Assembly (NCBI GenBank): GCA_963805405.1
Contig: CAWDUC010000003.1
Coordinates: 1 to 64,000, forward strand
Length of the DNA stretch: 64,000 nucleotides
Origin: JAEUMG01 sp963805405
GTDB lineage: Bacteria; Pseudomonadota; Alphaproteobacteria; Rhizobiales; Aestuariivirgaceae
Direction of reading: 5' to 3'
Below are positions 1 through 10,726 of the stretch, in pieces. The notes beneath the pieces were generated by a model. It was given only the letters and a program-made list of their open reading frames with translations, had not been told where the DNA came from and did no database searches. The position numbers were made by a program, and so were the translations under genes. Each line of letters starts with the position of its first letter. Position 1 is the stretch's first letter.

Positions 1-119
1 CGCGCCAATGCATCGGACCCGGCAAGCCACCGTCACACAATCGTTTTGGGGTTGAAACAGTTCGGTCGTAGGTCTTGCCTAGGATTTCACCTCCGCAGAA
101 ATCAGACAAGGAGAGGCCG

Positions 120-2093
120 ATGTCGGAGAAGACATTCTCGCGAGCGCAGCTTTATGAATTGAGCGAAAATCAAGGGCGCAACGCATCAGCAAACCCCTTT
201 ATGGGCGAGATCATCGCCGCCCGGTTCAACCGCCGCGATCTCTTGAAGGGTGCATTGGCGGTGACGGCGATCAACACGACGATCGGCGGACTTGCGCTTT
301 CGGCCTCGACACGCGCCATGGCCGCCGCCACGACAAGTTTTGGCTTCGGCGAAGTCGAAGCAGGCGTCGACGACAAGCATCATGTGGCGCCCGGTTACGA
401 TGCTGATATCCTGATCCGCTGGGGCGACCGGTCGTGCCCGATGCGCCGGCCTTCGATCCGATGAAGCAATCGGCCGACGCTCAGGACAAGCAGTTCGGCT
501 ACAATAACGATTTCATCGGCTATCTTGCCGATCGCAGCGATCCGCCGATCACGGTCTGCTCTGCGTCAATCACGAATACACCAACGAAAGCATATGTTTC
601 CGGGCCTCTCCGGCGAGCAGGACGCCAAAGAAATCAAATTCAAGGGGATGACGCAGGAACTGGTCGGAATCGAGATGGCGGCCCATGGCGGCACGTTCTC
701 GAAATTCCAAGCGAAGGTGGCAAATGGTCTAGGTCGTGCCCGACAGCCAATATGCCCGCCGCATCACCGCGGACACCGAGATGGAGATCTCCGGCCCGGC
801 TGCCGGACAGTGACCGCATGAAAACCAGGGCCGACCCCTCCGGTACGCAGGTATCGGGCATGCTCAACAACTGCGCCGGCGGCATCACGCCCTGGGGCAC
901 CTAGCTGACGGCGCGAAGAGAACTTCAACGGCTATTTCTGGGGTAAATCGCCGAAAGCGATCACCCGTTGCCAAGCCTTCAAACGTTATGGCGTGCCCGG
1001 CAATGGTATAATCTGGGGCGACTTTCACGACCGCTTCGACGTCGACAAGGAACCGAACGAGGCCAATCGCTTCGGCTGGATCGTCGAGATCGATCCCTAC
1101 GATCCCGATTCCGTGCCGATCAAGCGTACCGCGCTGGGCCGCTACAAGCATGAGGGCGCCGAAGCCATCATCAACAAAGACGGCCGGGTCGTCGTCTATA
1201 TGCGGCGACGACGAGCGATTCGATTATCTCTACGATTCGTCACAGACGGCACGTTCAACCCGAATGATCGGGCCGCCAATCGCGGCTGCTCGATGACGGC
1301 ACGTTCTATCGGTCGCGCAGGTTCGAGCCGACGGCAGCATGAATGGCTGCCGCTCGTACAGGGCCAAGGGCCGTTGACGGCGGCAAACGGTTTCACCAGC
1401 CAGGCGGACGTGCTGATCGAGACCCGCCTCGCCGCCGATTGCTCGGCGCCACGCACGATGGATCGCCCGGAGGACGTCGAACCGAACCCCAAGACCAACA
1501 AGGTCTATGTGATGCTGACCAACAACAACAAGCGCAAGCCGAGCAGGTCGATGCTGCCAATCCGCGCGCCGACAACAAGTCGGCCATATCGTCGAGCTGA
1601 CGCCGCCCGACGGCGATCACGCGGCGGCGAAGTACAGTTGGGATGTTCTCGTCAGATGCGGCGATCCTTCGATTCCGAGTCGGCGCCAGTTTCGCATCCG
1701 GCGACCACCAAAACGGCTGGTTCGGCCTGCCGGATAACTGCGCGATCGACACCGAGGGCCGGTTGTGGATCGCCACCGACAGGGCGACAATAGGAAAGCA
1801 CGGGCACTACGGACGGCGTCTGGGCGCTGGAGACCGAGGGCGACATGCGCGGCACCAGTCGAAGATGTTCTTCCGCGTACCGGTCGGCGCCGAAATGTGC
1901 GGGCCGATGTTCACGCCGGACGACAAAACACTGTTCCTCGCGGTACAGCATCCCGGCGAAGAGGATGCCGAAGCCTATCCGGTGATCGTTCGAAAAACCC
2001 GCAACCCGCTGGCCGGATTTCGCCGAGGGAATGCCGCCGCGGCCGTCCGTGGTGGTGATCACCAAGGAGGATGGCGGGCTGATCGGGGCTTGA
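120..2093 (+). CDS. PhoX-family (DUF839) secreted phosphatase, multiply frameshifted
   Basis: PhoX/DUF839 enzymes are calcium-dependent alkaline phosphatases exported folded by the Tat system. The start at 120 follows a clear AAGGAG about 6 bases upstream. Residues 38-44 read RRDLLKG, a twin-arginine motif, followed by a hydrophobic stretch ending ALSASTRAMAA. The protein can be followed to a TGA at 2091-2093 only by switching frames repeatedly. Recognisable blocks are FGYNNDFIGYL, NNCAGGITPWGTYLT, GNGIIWGDFHDRFD, RMDRPEDVEPNP, NGWFGLPDNCAIDTEG and EMCGPMFTPDDKTLF, the DUF839 signature order. The span is exactly 658 codons, a normal family length, so roughly ten compensating indels are present. 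This favours sequencing error over decay, although a real pseudogene cannot be excluded. Confidence 0.75.
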
Positions 2094-2164
2094 TACGGAC
2101 CAGGATGGGGGCGGACAGAGCGTCGCCCCCTCACCTTAGGGAGACCCTTGCAGAATTAAATTCC

Positions 2165-2208
2165 TTGACATAGACTCGGTTGCGTTCTATATATGTTTCA
2201 TGAACATA
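2165..2208 (+). promoter_or_regulatory. sigma70-like promoter with overlapping dyad
   Basis: TTGACA at 2165-2170 is followed after exactly 17 bases by TATATA at 2188-2193. An interrupted inverted repeat TATGTT-N5-AACATA spans 2192-2208, overlapping the -10 box and the expected start point. It lies between the converging 3' ends of the DUF839 gene and scpA and points into the antisense strand of scpA. No sense gene follows it. This is motif evidence only; activity is inferred. Confidence 0.45.
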
Positions 2209-2232
2209 ATGCAGATAACACTGATCTTCACT

Positions 2233-4383
2233 CTACTCCGCGGCCTTCTGGGCATAGCCCAAGCGCTCATTGAGGCGATCAAGCAGGGTGCGGGCCGAAT
2301 TGGGGATCGGGGTGCCTGGCGGGAACACGGCGAGCACGCCCATCTCCTTCAAGGCATCGACGTCCTCAGGGGGCACGATGCCGCCCACGACAATGGCGAT
2401 ATCGGACCGGTCACTGGCGGCGAGCGCGGCCTTCAGGGCCGGGATCAGCGTCATGTGGCTGGCGGTGAGGGACGAGATGCCGATGACATGAACATCGGCG
2501 TCGATCGCCGCGGCGGCGACCTCTTCGGGGGTTGCGAAGAGCGGGCCAATGCGGACATCGAAGCCCATGTCGGCAAAGGCGGAGGCGATCACCTTCTGGC
2601 CCCGGTCATGACCATCCTGGCCGATCTTGGCGACGAGGATGCGCGGCGGCCGGCCGTCGCTCTCGGCAAAGGCGCGAACCATGCCACGCGCGGTCTCGAA
2701 GGCTTCAGCACCATGGGAGGCTTGCGCATAGACGTCCGAGATCGCGCGGATTTCCGGGACGTGCCGCTTCCAGGCGCGCTCCAAGGCGAGCGACATCTCG
2801 CCAACGGTCGCACCGACACGCGCGGCGTCGATGGCGGCCTCAAGCAGATTGCCATCGCCGCCGCGAGCGATCGCGGTCAAGCTGCTGAGGGCGGCTTCGC
2901 AAGCCTGCGCGTCGCGCTTTTCCTTGAGGCGGGCAAGCTTGTCGAGTTGTCGGGCGCGCACCGCACTATTGTCGACCTTCAGGAGATCGATGACGGGCTC
3001 GCTCGCCACGCGATGGATATTGACGCCGATGATCTGCTGCTCACCCGTGTCGATGCGGGCCTGCGTGCGCGCCGCGGCTTCCTCGATGCGCAATTTGGGA
3101 ATGCCGGCGGCGATGGCATTGGCCATGCCGCCCATGGCCTCTATCTCGGCAATATGGGTCTCGGCGCGCGCGGTCAGATCGGCGGTCAAGCGTTCGACGA
3201 AGTAACTGCCGCCCCAAGGATCGATGACCCGACTGGTGCCGGCTTCCTGCTGGAGGAAGAGCTGCGTGTTGCGGGCAATGCGGGCCGAGAAATCGGTCGG
3301 CAAAGCCAAGGCTTCATCAAGCGAATTGGTGTGAAGCGACTGGGTGCCGCCCTGCGTCGCCGCCATCGCCTCGATGCAGGTACGGGTCACGTTGTTGAAG
3401 ACATCCTGTGCGGCAAGACTTCAGCCGGACGTCTGGCAATGCGTGCGCAGGATCAGCGAGCGCGCATCGTGCGGCGCGAATTGGCGCATGAGCTTGGCCC
3501 ACAGCGCGCGCGCAGCGCGCATCTTGGCGACTTCCATGAAGAAGTTCATGCCGATCGCCCAGAAGAAGGAAAGGCGCGGCGCGAAACGATCGATGTCGAG
3601 GCCGGTGGCAATCCCGGCACGGACATAGTCGACGCCGTCCGCCAAGGTGTAGGCGAGTTCGAGGTCGGCGGTCGCTCCGGCCTCCTGCATGTGATAACCC
3701 GATATCGAGATCGAATTGAATTTCGGCATCTTCTCGCTCGTGTAGGCGAAGATGTCGGAGACGATGCGCATCGATTCCTTCGGCGGATAGATGAAGGTGT
3801 TGCGCACCATGAACTCTTTCAGAATGTCGTTCTGAATGGTGCCGGAAAGTTTTTCAGGCGGAACGCCCTGCTCCTCGCCCGCGACAATATAGAGCGCCAT
3901 GATCGGCAGAACCGCGCCGTTCATGGTCATCGAGACGCTCATCTTGTCGAGGGGAATGCTGTCAAAGAGCGTCCTCATGTCGAAAATCGAATCGATGGCG
4001 ACGCCGGCCATGCCGACATCGCCGGCAACACGCGGATGATCCGAGTCATAACCGCGATGGGTCGGAAGATCGAAGGCGACCGACAACCCCATCTGGCCTT
4101 GCACCAAATTGCGCCGGTAGAAAGCGTTGGATTCCTCCGCCGTCGAGAAGCCGGCATATTGGCGGATGGTCCAGGGCTGCGTCACATACATGGTGGCATA
4201 AGGCCCGCGCGTATAAGGCGGGAGGCCCGGGAAGCCAGCCATTTCGGCGAGGCTCGAGGCATCATCGGCGCGATAGACGGATTTGATTGCGATGCCTTCA
4301 GGCGCCGTCCAGGCGGCGCTTTCGAGAAGGACCATATCGCGCGCGACGAAGGGAACAGTCGTGAAGTCCGGAATGCGGCTCAT
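2233..4383 (-). CDS. scpA: methylmalonyl-CoA mutase large (catalytic) subunit, one frameshift
   Basis: This is the adenosylcobalamin-dependent mutase that interconverts methylmalonyl-CoA and succinyl-CoA in propionate catabolism or the ethylmalonyl-CoA pathway. The N-terminal TIM-barrel half reads from 4383 to about 3421 with the family blocks RGPYATMY, TIRQYAGFSTAEESN and AFDLPTHRGYDSDHP. After a frameshift near 3400 the C-terminal half continues with IDPWGGSYFVE and the cobalamin-binding GQDGHDRG (DxHxxG histidine ligand), then the SSLTASH loop. Total length is about 717 codons, typical for the large subunit. It overlaps the upstream mutA gene by ATGA, so the two are translationally coupled. 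The frameshift leaves the product otherwise complete, and an assembly indel is likely. Confidence 0.9.
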
Positions 4384-5831
4384 GCGCCGGTCCTCGCTGC
4401 GACCTTTGCCTCGAAGGGTTCGGCGCGACGCGAAGCCGGAAGCGGCTCGATGAGGATCGCCGCGGCCATGCGCGGGCGCGGCGTAACCGGGATCGCCGCT
4501 TCGGTTTCGGGCGCGGGCTCCTTCGGATTGGCAAAGGCGGTCACACCGAGAATTGATTGCTTACCATCGGCGATGCGCTCCGATGCCAGCCTTCGGGCAT
4601 CCGCAAGACGGTCCTGGACCACACCAGCGCGCAAAGCCTCGACGATGCCACCGGCATTCTCGATCGCGTGGAACTCGGCCCAGGCGCGCCCGCACAGCTC
4701 TTTGGTGAGGCTTTCGACATAGCCCGAACCTGCGGCGGGATCGGCGACGCGCCACAAATGCGATTCCGCCAGGAGGACATTCTGGCTGTTGCGAGCGACG
4801 CGGCGCGAAAAGGCATTGGGAAGCCCTTGCGCATCCGAGAAGGGCAGAACGCAAATCGAATTGGCTCCACCAAGGCCGGCGCCGAAGACTGCAGCCGTGG
4901 TACGCAGGATATTGGTGTGCGGATCCTTCGCCGTCATCATGCGCCATGATGTTTCGCCGTGTAGCTTGAGCGGCGCGCCTACGAGACTGCACGCGTCGAG
5001 GACTCGCGACCACAACAATCGCATGGCGCGGAACTTGGCGAGGGTGAGGAACATGTCTTCATCGGCGGCAAGCGTAATACCGATCGCGCCGACCAGGGCG
5101 TCGTCGGGAAGGCTTTCAAGCGCGCGCAAGTAGGCAACCGCCGTTGCAAGTATAAATCCGAGTTCCTGCGCTTCGCTTGCGCCAGCGTCATGCCAGATGC
5201 GGCCATCGGCACGCATGAAGGGGCCTGCAAAATTCTGCAGGCGAAGTCCGCCGACCGTCGACAGCACGCGATCGGCGACTTCCGGCCAAGGCGCGGCGAG
5301 ATCGCCGCGCGCCGCCATGGCGCCGATCGGATCCATACCGAAATCGAGATCGAGACGTTCCGGATCGACAGGTTGCTTCGCGATGACGGCCGCCAGCGCC
5401 GTCGCCGCGCGGCGACCATGCGGGCCGGGCTCCAGGCGCAATGCGATGCAATCGAGCCGGATGTCGGCCAACATACGCTCGATCGTCGGCTCGTCATGTT
5501 CATTGAGGCCGAAGCCATGGCCAGACGCGGCGCCGTGAAAAATCACTGAGAGGCCGGACGCGCCATGTTCGAGATCATCGAGCGCCTGCGCATTGGCGGC
5601 GGCGGCATCGGAAAGATCGATGCGCTGCGAGACGATCCAGGGCGCAGCCTGCTTGCGCCAGGCGCGCGGACCTTTCATCCCGCCATATAGCGGCTCTACC
5701 GCGATGCCGCCGGCCGTCGCCGAGACCAGGCTTTCCGCGAAGGCCGCACCCTTCAGCACGGCGTCGACGCGTTTCAGCCAGTCGTCATGGGTGACCTTGG
5801 GAAATTCGCCTGACAGGGATGAGTCGCTCAT
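4380..5831 (-). CDS. mutA: methylmalonyl-CoA mutase small subunit
   Basis: This non-catalytic partner of the heterodimeric methylmalonyl-CoA mutase folds like the large subunit but lacks the cobalamin histidine. The 483-residue protein opens with FPKVTHDDWLKRVDAVLKG. It carries the small-subunit blocks VEPLYGG, LDFGMDPIGAMA, GETSWRMMTAKDPHTNILRTT and VADPAAGSGYVESLT. No DxHxxG motif is present, consistent with a degenerate B12 domain. The frame is intact. Its stop codon overlaps the start of scpA by 4 bp, so this is a two-gene operon. The Nudix gene diverges from about 100 bp upstream. Confidence 0.92.
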   Translation of the reverse strand: MSDSSLSGEFPKVTHDDWLKRVDAVLKGAAFAESLVSATAGGIAVEPLYGGMKGPRAWRKQAAPWIVSQRIDLSDAAAANAQALDDLEHGASGLSVIFHGAASGHGFGLNEHDEPTIERMLADIRLDCIALRLEPGPHGRRAATALAAVIAKQPVDPERLDLDFGMDPIGAMAARGDLAAPWPEVADRVLSTVGGLRLQNFAGPFMRADGRIWHDAGASEAQELGFILATAVAYLRALESLPDDALVGAIGITLAADEDMFLTLAKFRAMRLLWSRVLDACSLVGAPLKLHGETSWRMMTAKDPHTNILRTTAAVFGAGLGGANSICVLPFSDAQGLPNAFSRRVARNSQNVLLAESHLWRVADPAAGSGYVESLTKELCGRAWAEFHAIENAGGIVEALRAGVVQDRLADARRLASERIADGKQSILGVTAFANPKEPAPETEAAIPVTPRPRMAAAILIEPLPASRRAEPFEAKVAARTGA

Positions 5832-5937
5832 TCGAACCGATGTTTCGTGCCGCGGAAAGGCTTCTACTGCGAAGCTGGCTGGTCAGCAAATCGCGGATGC
5901 TTCCGCGCGGGGTCCGAATATGGGATGGATTGCAATC

Positions 5938-6366
5938 ATGCCGGACGCTCCAACCTTCCCGAAGCTCGGCGCCAGTGCCTGCGTTTGGCGCCAAGGCCGC
6001 GTGCTCATTGTCCAGCGCGGCAAACCGCCATTGGTCGGAATATGGAGCCTGCCGGGCGGTGCGGTTGAGCCGGGCGAGACAACCATGGCGGCGGCGGCGC
6101 GCGAACTCGCCGAGGAAACGGGTGTCACGGCGTCGCTCACACGGCTTGTCGATCTTGTCGATATCATCCGTCACGGCGCGGATGGAGCTCTCGCCTTTCA
6201 CTATACGGTCGCCTGCTACACCGGCCGCTGGATTTCGGGCGAACCCGTAGCCGCCACCGACGCTCTCAACGCGCGTTTTGCCGAAGTGTCCGAACTCGAC
6301 GCGCTCAAGATGACGGAGGGCACGCCGGCCATCATACGGCGTGCGCTGGCGCTGCTCGGCGGTTAA
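5938..6366 (+). CDS. Nudix hydrolase
   Basis: This is a small MutT/Nudix pyrophosphohydrolase of about 142 residues. The Nudix box is complete: GGAVEPGET followed by REL and EETGV, matching GX5EX7REUXEEXGU and giving the Mg-binding glutamates. It sits at about residues 40-63, preceded by ACVWRQGRVLIVQRG, the usual first strand. The substrate is unknown; the compact form resembles ADP-ribose or NTP-type Nudix proteins. Starts at 5938 (MPDAP) and 5920 are both possible, and no strong ribosome site decides between them. It is divergent from the methylmalonyl-CoA mutase operon. Confidence 0.85.
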   Translation: MPDAPTFPKLGASACVWRQGRVLIVQRGKPPLVGIWSLPGGAVEPGETTMAAAARELAEETGVTASLTRLVDLVDIIRHGADGALAFHYTVACYTGRWISGEPVAATDALNARFAEVSELDALKMTEGTPAIIRRALALLGG

Positions 6367-6487
6367 GACAAAACCAACCAATTCTATTAACCCTTTCGCA
6401 AGGAATAGATCGAGGCTTGCGGCGACTCCGCTAAGTTCGGGCTTCGAAACGCCGGTGGGACGGCGTCACGCCGTTGGACGGGCAGGA

Positions 6488-6748
6488 ATGGAAAAAATCA
6501 ACGAAGCGCCGGCATCCCTCGATGATGCCAATCAGGCAAAGCGCGCCGCATTGCGCTACATCATCGATGCCTGGGAGGAAGCCGTGCATGACGGGCTCGA
6601 TCCCGATTGCATCGCGACAGCGGCGATCTTCGCCGCTTTTTCCGATATGATCGGGTGTTATGGCGAGGAGCCGGTGGCGAAGCTCGCCGAGCGCCTGCCG
6701 GAGCGGATCAGGGCCGGCGAATTCACCGTCGCTCAGACCCGGCAGTAG
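6488..6748 (+). CDS. small conserved-looking hypothetical protein
   Basis: An 86-residue protein starts at ATG 6488 with GGCAGG just upstream. It is predicted helical and acidic, with the block AALRYIIDAWEEAVHDGLDPD and then FSDMIGCYGEEPVAKLAERLPERI. No membrane segment or signal peptide is seen. It follows the Nudix gene by about 120 bp on the same strand and could be co-transcribed with it. I do not recognise a named family, so no function is offered. The codon pattern looks like the neighbouring core genes. Confidence 0.6.
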   Translation: MEKINEAPASLDDANQAKRAALRYIIDAWEEAVHDGLDPDCIATAAIFAAFSDMIGCYGEEPVAKLAERLPERIRAGEFTVAQTRQ

Positions 6749-6788
6749 TCGTATCCCCTCCGCCACAGAAGGTGGGGTGGGAGGTTGG

Positions 6789-7436
6789 CTACGCCCATAA
6801 CGGCACGAAGGCGTCGAGCAGAAAGACGAAGCCCAAGGCGATTATCAAGACACCGGCCCAGTGATTGATGCGGTCGAGCCAGACGCCGTTGATGCGGGTG
6901 CGCAGGAAACCGACCATGCCGGAAATGAAGCCCCACCAGGCGAGGCTTCCGAGCATGACGCCGAGCACCGTCATGGCGGCTCGAGCAGGTGCCGTCGTTA
7001 ATTGCAGCGCGGCACCCATGGTGCCGAAGATGGCCAGCATACCCATCATGGTGGCGGGGTTGGTGACGGTCAGGATGAAGGTCTGGAAGATCTTGCGGCC
7101 CGCCGCCTGACCGGTGATCGGACCGGCCGCCTGCGCCAAGGCATCGGGATCGACATGGGCGCGGCTCGTTTTGATGCCAACGAAAATCAGGATGATGCCG
7201 CCAATGGCGCCAAGCGCGGTCGCATGGCCCATGACGAATTCCTCGATCTGGCGCACGCCGAAGGCGGCAACGGATGCAAAGCAGCCATCGCCGATCACCG
7301 AACCGAGGCCCGCAAAGAGACCGCCGAGAAAGCCGCGCGACAAGGCAGTGCGCAGCACGATCAGATTGATCGGGCCGATCGGCGCCGCAATCGCAATGCC
7401 AATGAAGAAGCCGATGAAGAGCGTGTCGAGCGGCAT
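6789..7436 (-). CDS. LysE family translocator
   Basis: This is an inner-membrane exporter of the LysE/RhtB superfamily, which expels amino acids or related small molecules. The start is taken at MPLDTLF (7436), 4 bp after the stop of the upstream AcuI-like gene. About six hydrophobic segments are visible, beginning FIGFFIGIAIAAPIGPINLIVL; the APIGP turn is the conserved LysE signature. The 215-residue length is standard. The gene is intact and probably co-transcribed with the reductase upstream. The substrate cannot be read from sequence. Confidence 0.85.
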   Translation of the reverse strand: MPLDTLFIGFFIGIAIAAPIGPINLIVLRTALSRGFLGGLFAGLGSVIGDGCFASVAAFGVRQIEEFVMGHATALGAIGGIILIFVGIKTSRAHVDPDALAQAAGPITGQAAGRKIFQTFILTVTNPATMMGMLAIFGTMGAALQLTTAPARAAMTVLGVMLGSLAWWGFISGMVGFLRTRINGVWLDRINHWAGVLIIALGFVFLLDAFVPLWA

Positions 7437-7440
7437 CTCG

Positions 7441-8427
7441 TCAGAGATCGACCACCACGCGGCCGCGAATCTTGCCGGCAATGATCTCGTTCGCGATGCG
7501 CGGGACGTCGTCGAGCTTCACATGGCGCGACAGGCCGCGTAATTTCGCGAGATCAAGATCCCCAGCCAGGCGCCGCCAGGCTTCGACGCGCCGCGGCTTG
7601 GGGCATGTCACCGAATTGACGCCGATGAGTTTCACGCCGCGCAGGATGAAGGGCGCAACAGAAGTCGGCAGGTCCATGCCTTGGGCCAGGCCGCAGGCGG
7701 CGACGGTGCCTTCGGGATTGGTCTGCGACAGGACATTGGCGAGCGTGACGGAGCCCACCGAATCGACGGCCGCCGCCCAGCGCGCCTTGGCGAGCGGCTT
7801 GACGGGCGTGTTGAACTCATTGCGGTCGATGATCGAGGCGGCGCCAAGGCTCTTGAGATAATCGGATTCCTCAAGGCGACCCGTCGAGGCGACGACCTTG
7901 TAGCCGAGCTTGGCGAGGACGGCGATGGCAATCGATGCCGACGCCGCCAGCGGCACCCGTGACCAGTACTTCGCCATCCGTCGGGCTTCACGCCTTCATG
8001 CTTCCAGCGCCATCACGCAGAGCATCGCGGTATAGCCGGCCGTGCCGATCGCCATGGCATCGGCGGTCGTCATCTTTCGGCACGCGCACAAGCCAATCGC
8101 CCGGCACGCGCGCGAGCGCGGCATAGCCGCCATGATGGCGTTTCGCCGACGCCCCAGCCATTGAGCACGACGCGATCACCCGGCTTCCATTCGGGATTGG
8201 TCGAAGCTAACAACCTCGCCGGCAAAATCAATGCCGGGAATGAGCGGGAATTTGCGGACGATCGGGATCTTGCCGGTGAGGGCGAGGCCGTCCTTGTAAT
8301 TCACCGTCGAGTGCTCGACGGCGACGGTGACATCGCCTTCCATCAGATCGGCCTCGGTCAAATCGGCAAAGGCGACTTCCTGGCCGGAATCGGTCTTCTT
8401 CACCTGGATGGCGCGAAATTTCGTCAT
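7441..8427 (-). CDS. acuI: MDR-family NADPH oxidoreductase (acryloyl-CoA reductase AcuI/YhdH-like), frameshifted
   Basis: AcuI/YhdH enzymes reduce acryloyl-CoA to propionyl-CoA with NADPH. The N-terminal GroES-like part is readable from 8427 (MTKFRAIQVKK; YKDGLALTGKIPIV; PLIPGIDFAGEV). The centre, about 7975-8180, is broken by indels (GGYAALARVPGDWLV; GTAGYTAMLCVMALE). The Rossmann part then reads VLVTGAAGGVGSIAIAVLAKLGY and ends RGRVVVDL. The span is exactly 329 codons, the usual AcuI length, so the indels compensate. Propionyl-CoA produced by this enzyme would feed a methylmalonyl-CoA mutase such as the one encoded nearby (inference). Confidence 0.8.
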
Positions 8428-8446
8428 TGTCCGTCACTTCTTTCGT

Positions 8447-9785
8447 TCATTGTGGCTGGATTGCTTCGGCGAAGGCAATGGGGCGGCCGCGCGCGATGCC
8501 CGTGATCGCGCCATCCCACATGATCTTGTCGCCGCGCAGGATCGTGCCTTGCGGAAAGCCCGTCACGTCCATGCCGTCATAGGGCGTCCAGCCGCAGCGG
8601 CTCGCGATCCAGGCATTGGTGATGCGCCAGCGGCGCTTGAGATCGACGATGGTGAAATCGGCATCGTAGCCTTCGGCAATGCGGCCCTTGCCGGCGATGC
8701 CGAAGATGCGCGCGGGGCCGTGGCTCGAAAGGTCGACGAAGCGCTCAAGGGTGAGGCGGCCCTTGTTCACATGATCGAGCATGACGGGAACGAGCGTCTG
8801 CACGCCCGGCATGCCTGACGGCGAATCCGGATAGGGCTTGGCTTTCTCCTCGAGCGTATGCGGCGCGTGATCGGAGCCCAGAATATCGACGAGGCCATTG
8901 GCGAGCGCCCTCCACAGCGCGTCGCGGTGATGCGGAATCGCGCACCGGCGGGTTCATCTGCAATCTGGTGCCGAGCCGCGCATAGTCTTCGGACGAGAAG
9001 GTCAGATGATGCGGCGTGACCTCGACGGTGGCGAGATCCTTGTGCGCCGCTAAGCAACGGCAGTTCATCGGCGGTCGAGACATGGAGAACATGGATGCGC
9101 TTGCCGGCGGCACGCGCGAGACGCAACAGCCGCTCGGTGCAAAGCCGCGCGGCCTCGGCATCGCGCCAAACAGGGTGGCTCGACGGCATCGCCGGTGCGG
9201 CGACGCGAGAGGCGATCGCGCAGGCGGAATTCGTCCTCGCTATGGAAGGCGGCGCGGCGCGAGATCTTTGCGAGGATGCGGGCGAGACCCTCATCGTCAT
9301 CGACCAGCAGGTCGCCGGTCGATGAGCCAATGAAGACCTTGATGCCGGCGCAGCCTGGCGAGCTTTTCGAGGCGCGGCAAGGTCGTCGACATTGTCGCGC
9401 GGTGCCGCCGACGAAGAAGGCAAAATCGCATTGCATGCGGTTGGTGGCGCGGCGCGATCTTGTCGGCGAGCGCTTGCGCCGTGACGGTGGTGGGCTTGGT
9501 GTTGGGCATTTCGAAGACGCCGGTCACGCCGCCCAGGACCGCGGCGCGGCCGCCGGTCTCGAGATCTTCCTTGTGCTCGGCGCCGGGCTCGCGCAGGTGG
9601 ACCTGGGTGTCGATGACGCCGGGCAGGACATGGAGACCGGTGCAATCGAGGACTTCGCGCGGCCTTGTCGAAGCGGCCAAGACGCGACGATGCGGCCATC
9701 CTGGAACGGCCACGTCGCGAATCAGGGCGCCGTCATGGTTGACGACGGTTCCGCCTTTCAAAATCAGGTCATAGGCCTCGGCCAT
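8447..9785 (-). CDS. pyrC: dihydroorotase (amidohydrolase), frameshifted
   Basis: Dihydroorotase cyclises carbamoyl-aspartate in pyrimidine synthesis using zinc. The start MAEAYDLILKGGTVVN and the metal-binding motif DTQVHLREPG (HxR) near residue 62 identify a class I dihydroorotase. MPNTKPTT, LHVSTADEL and HHLTF blocks follow, then DHAPHT in a shifted frame. The C-terminus reads MPGVQTLVPVML and GYDADFTIVDL, ending FAEAIQPQ. Frames change several times between 9300 and 8800. The total length equals about 446 codons, normal for the enzyme. Because the enzyme is usually essential, assembly indels are more likely than a pseudogene. An allantoinase-type relative is a less likely reading. Confidence 0.8.
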
Positions 9786-9844
9786 GTGCTATCCTTGAAC
9801 GCCCGGCGGGGCATACGTAAATGGAGTGGCACGGCCACGCAACA

Positions 9845-10696
9845 ATGAGCAGCGATCCCTCTGATTCAATCCATCGAAATCCTGCCCGGACGCAGCGTTC
9901 TGGCGGTCACGGGGCCGGATGCGGCGGATTTCCTGCAAGGCCTGGTCACCAGCGATGTCGAGAAGCTTGGCGCCCGGCGCGGCCGGCTATGCGGCGCTGC
10001 TGACGCCGCAAGGCAAGATCCTGTTCGATTTCCTCGCTGCAGCGGCAGGAGGACGGGTTCCTGATCGACTGCGCTACGCCGCAGCGCGAGGCGCTCGTCA
10101 AGCGGCTCGGCTTCTATAAGCTTCGCGCCAAGGTGACGATCACGCCGCGCGACGATCTGAAGGTCGTCGTGTGCCGAGCGCAGCGATGCCGGGGCTGTCC
10201 GCCGACCCGCGCCATCGCCGCATCTGGGCTTTCGCGGCTATTCGACGGGCACTGAGTTTCGCCGAGGAACAGCGAATATGCGGCGCGGCGCATAGGGCTT
10301 GGCATCGCCGACAGCGAGGCCGATATCGGATCGGGCGAGTTCTTTCCGCACGAGGCCAATCTCGACCAGCTGGAGGGCGTCAGTTTCACCAAGGGCTGCT
10401 ATGTCGGCCAGGAGGTCGTCTCGCGCATGGAGCATCGCGGCACGGCACGCAGCCGCATCCTGCCGTTGCAGCTCGACGGCGCGCGCACCGCCCAAGGGTA
10501 CGCCGATCCACGCCGGGGCCAAACAGGTCGGCACGATCCTGTCATCCGCGGGCGATCGTGCGCTCGGCCTTTTGCGGCTGGACCGGCTGGCGGAGCCGCC
10601 CACGCGGGTGACAGTCTGCTGACAGATTCGGTTCCGGTTCATGTTATCAAGCCCGCGTTTGCGCGTTTCGATATCGTGATCCCTCAAGCGGCTTAA
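9845..10696 (+). CDS. ygfZ: YgfZ/GcvT-like folate-binding protein, frameshifted
   Basis: YgfZ (IBA57-like) binds folate and supports repair or assembly of iron-sulfur enzymes. Readable parts are VLAVTGPDAADFLQGLVT near the start, AALLTPQGKILFDFL, then PHEANLDQLEGVSFTKGCYVG. The key signature KGCYVGQE is present around 10395-10420. The C-terminal barrel is readable as ILPLQLDG and DRALGLLRLDR, ending at 10696. The reading frame changes at least four times. Length is about 284 codons, as expected. It diverges from the dihydroorotase gene across a gap of about 60 bp. Confidence 0.8.
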
Positions 10697-10726
10697 GCAT
10701 GGCGAGCAGACCTTCACTCATCGAAC

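Noticed and set aside
30..56. Possible PHO box upstream of the PhoX-type gene
   Set aside because: Only one half (CCGTCAC) resembles the consensus; the second half does not.
2200..4722. 840-codon open frame on the plus strand
   Set aside because: It lies exactly antisense to the well-supported methylmalonyl-CoA mutase genes and has no motifs; long shadow frames are expected in GC-rich DNA.
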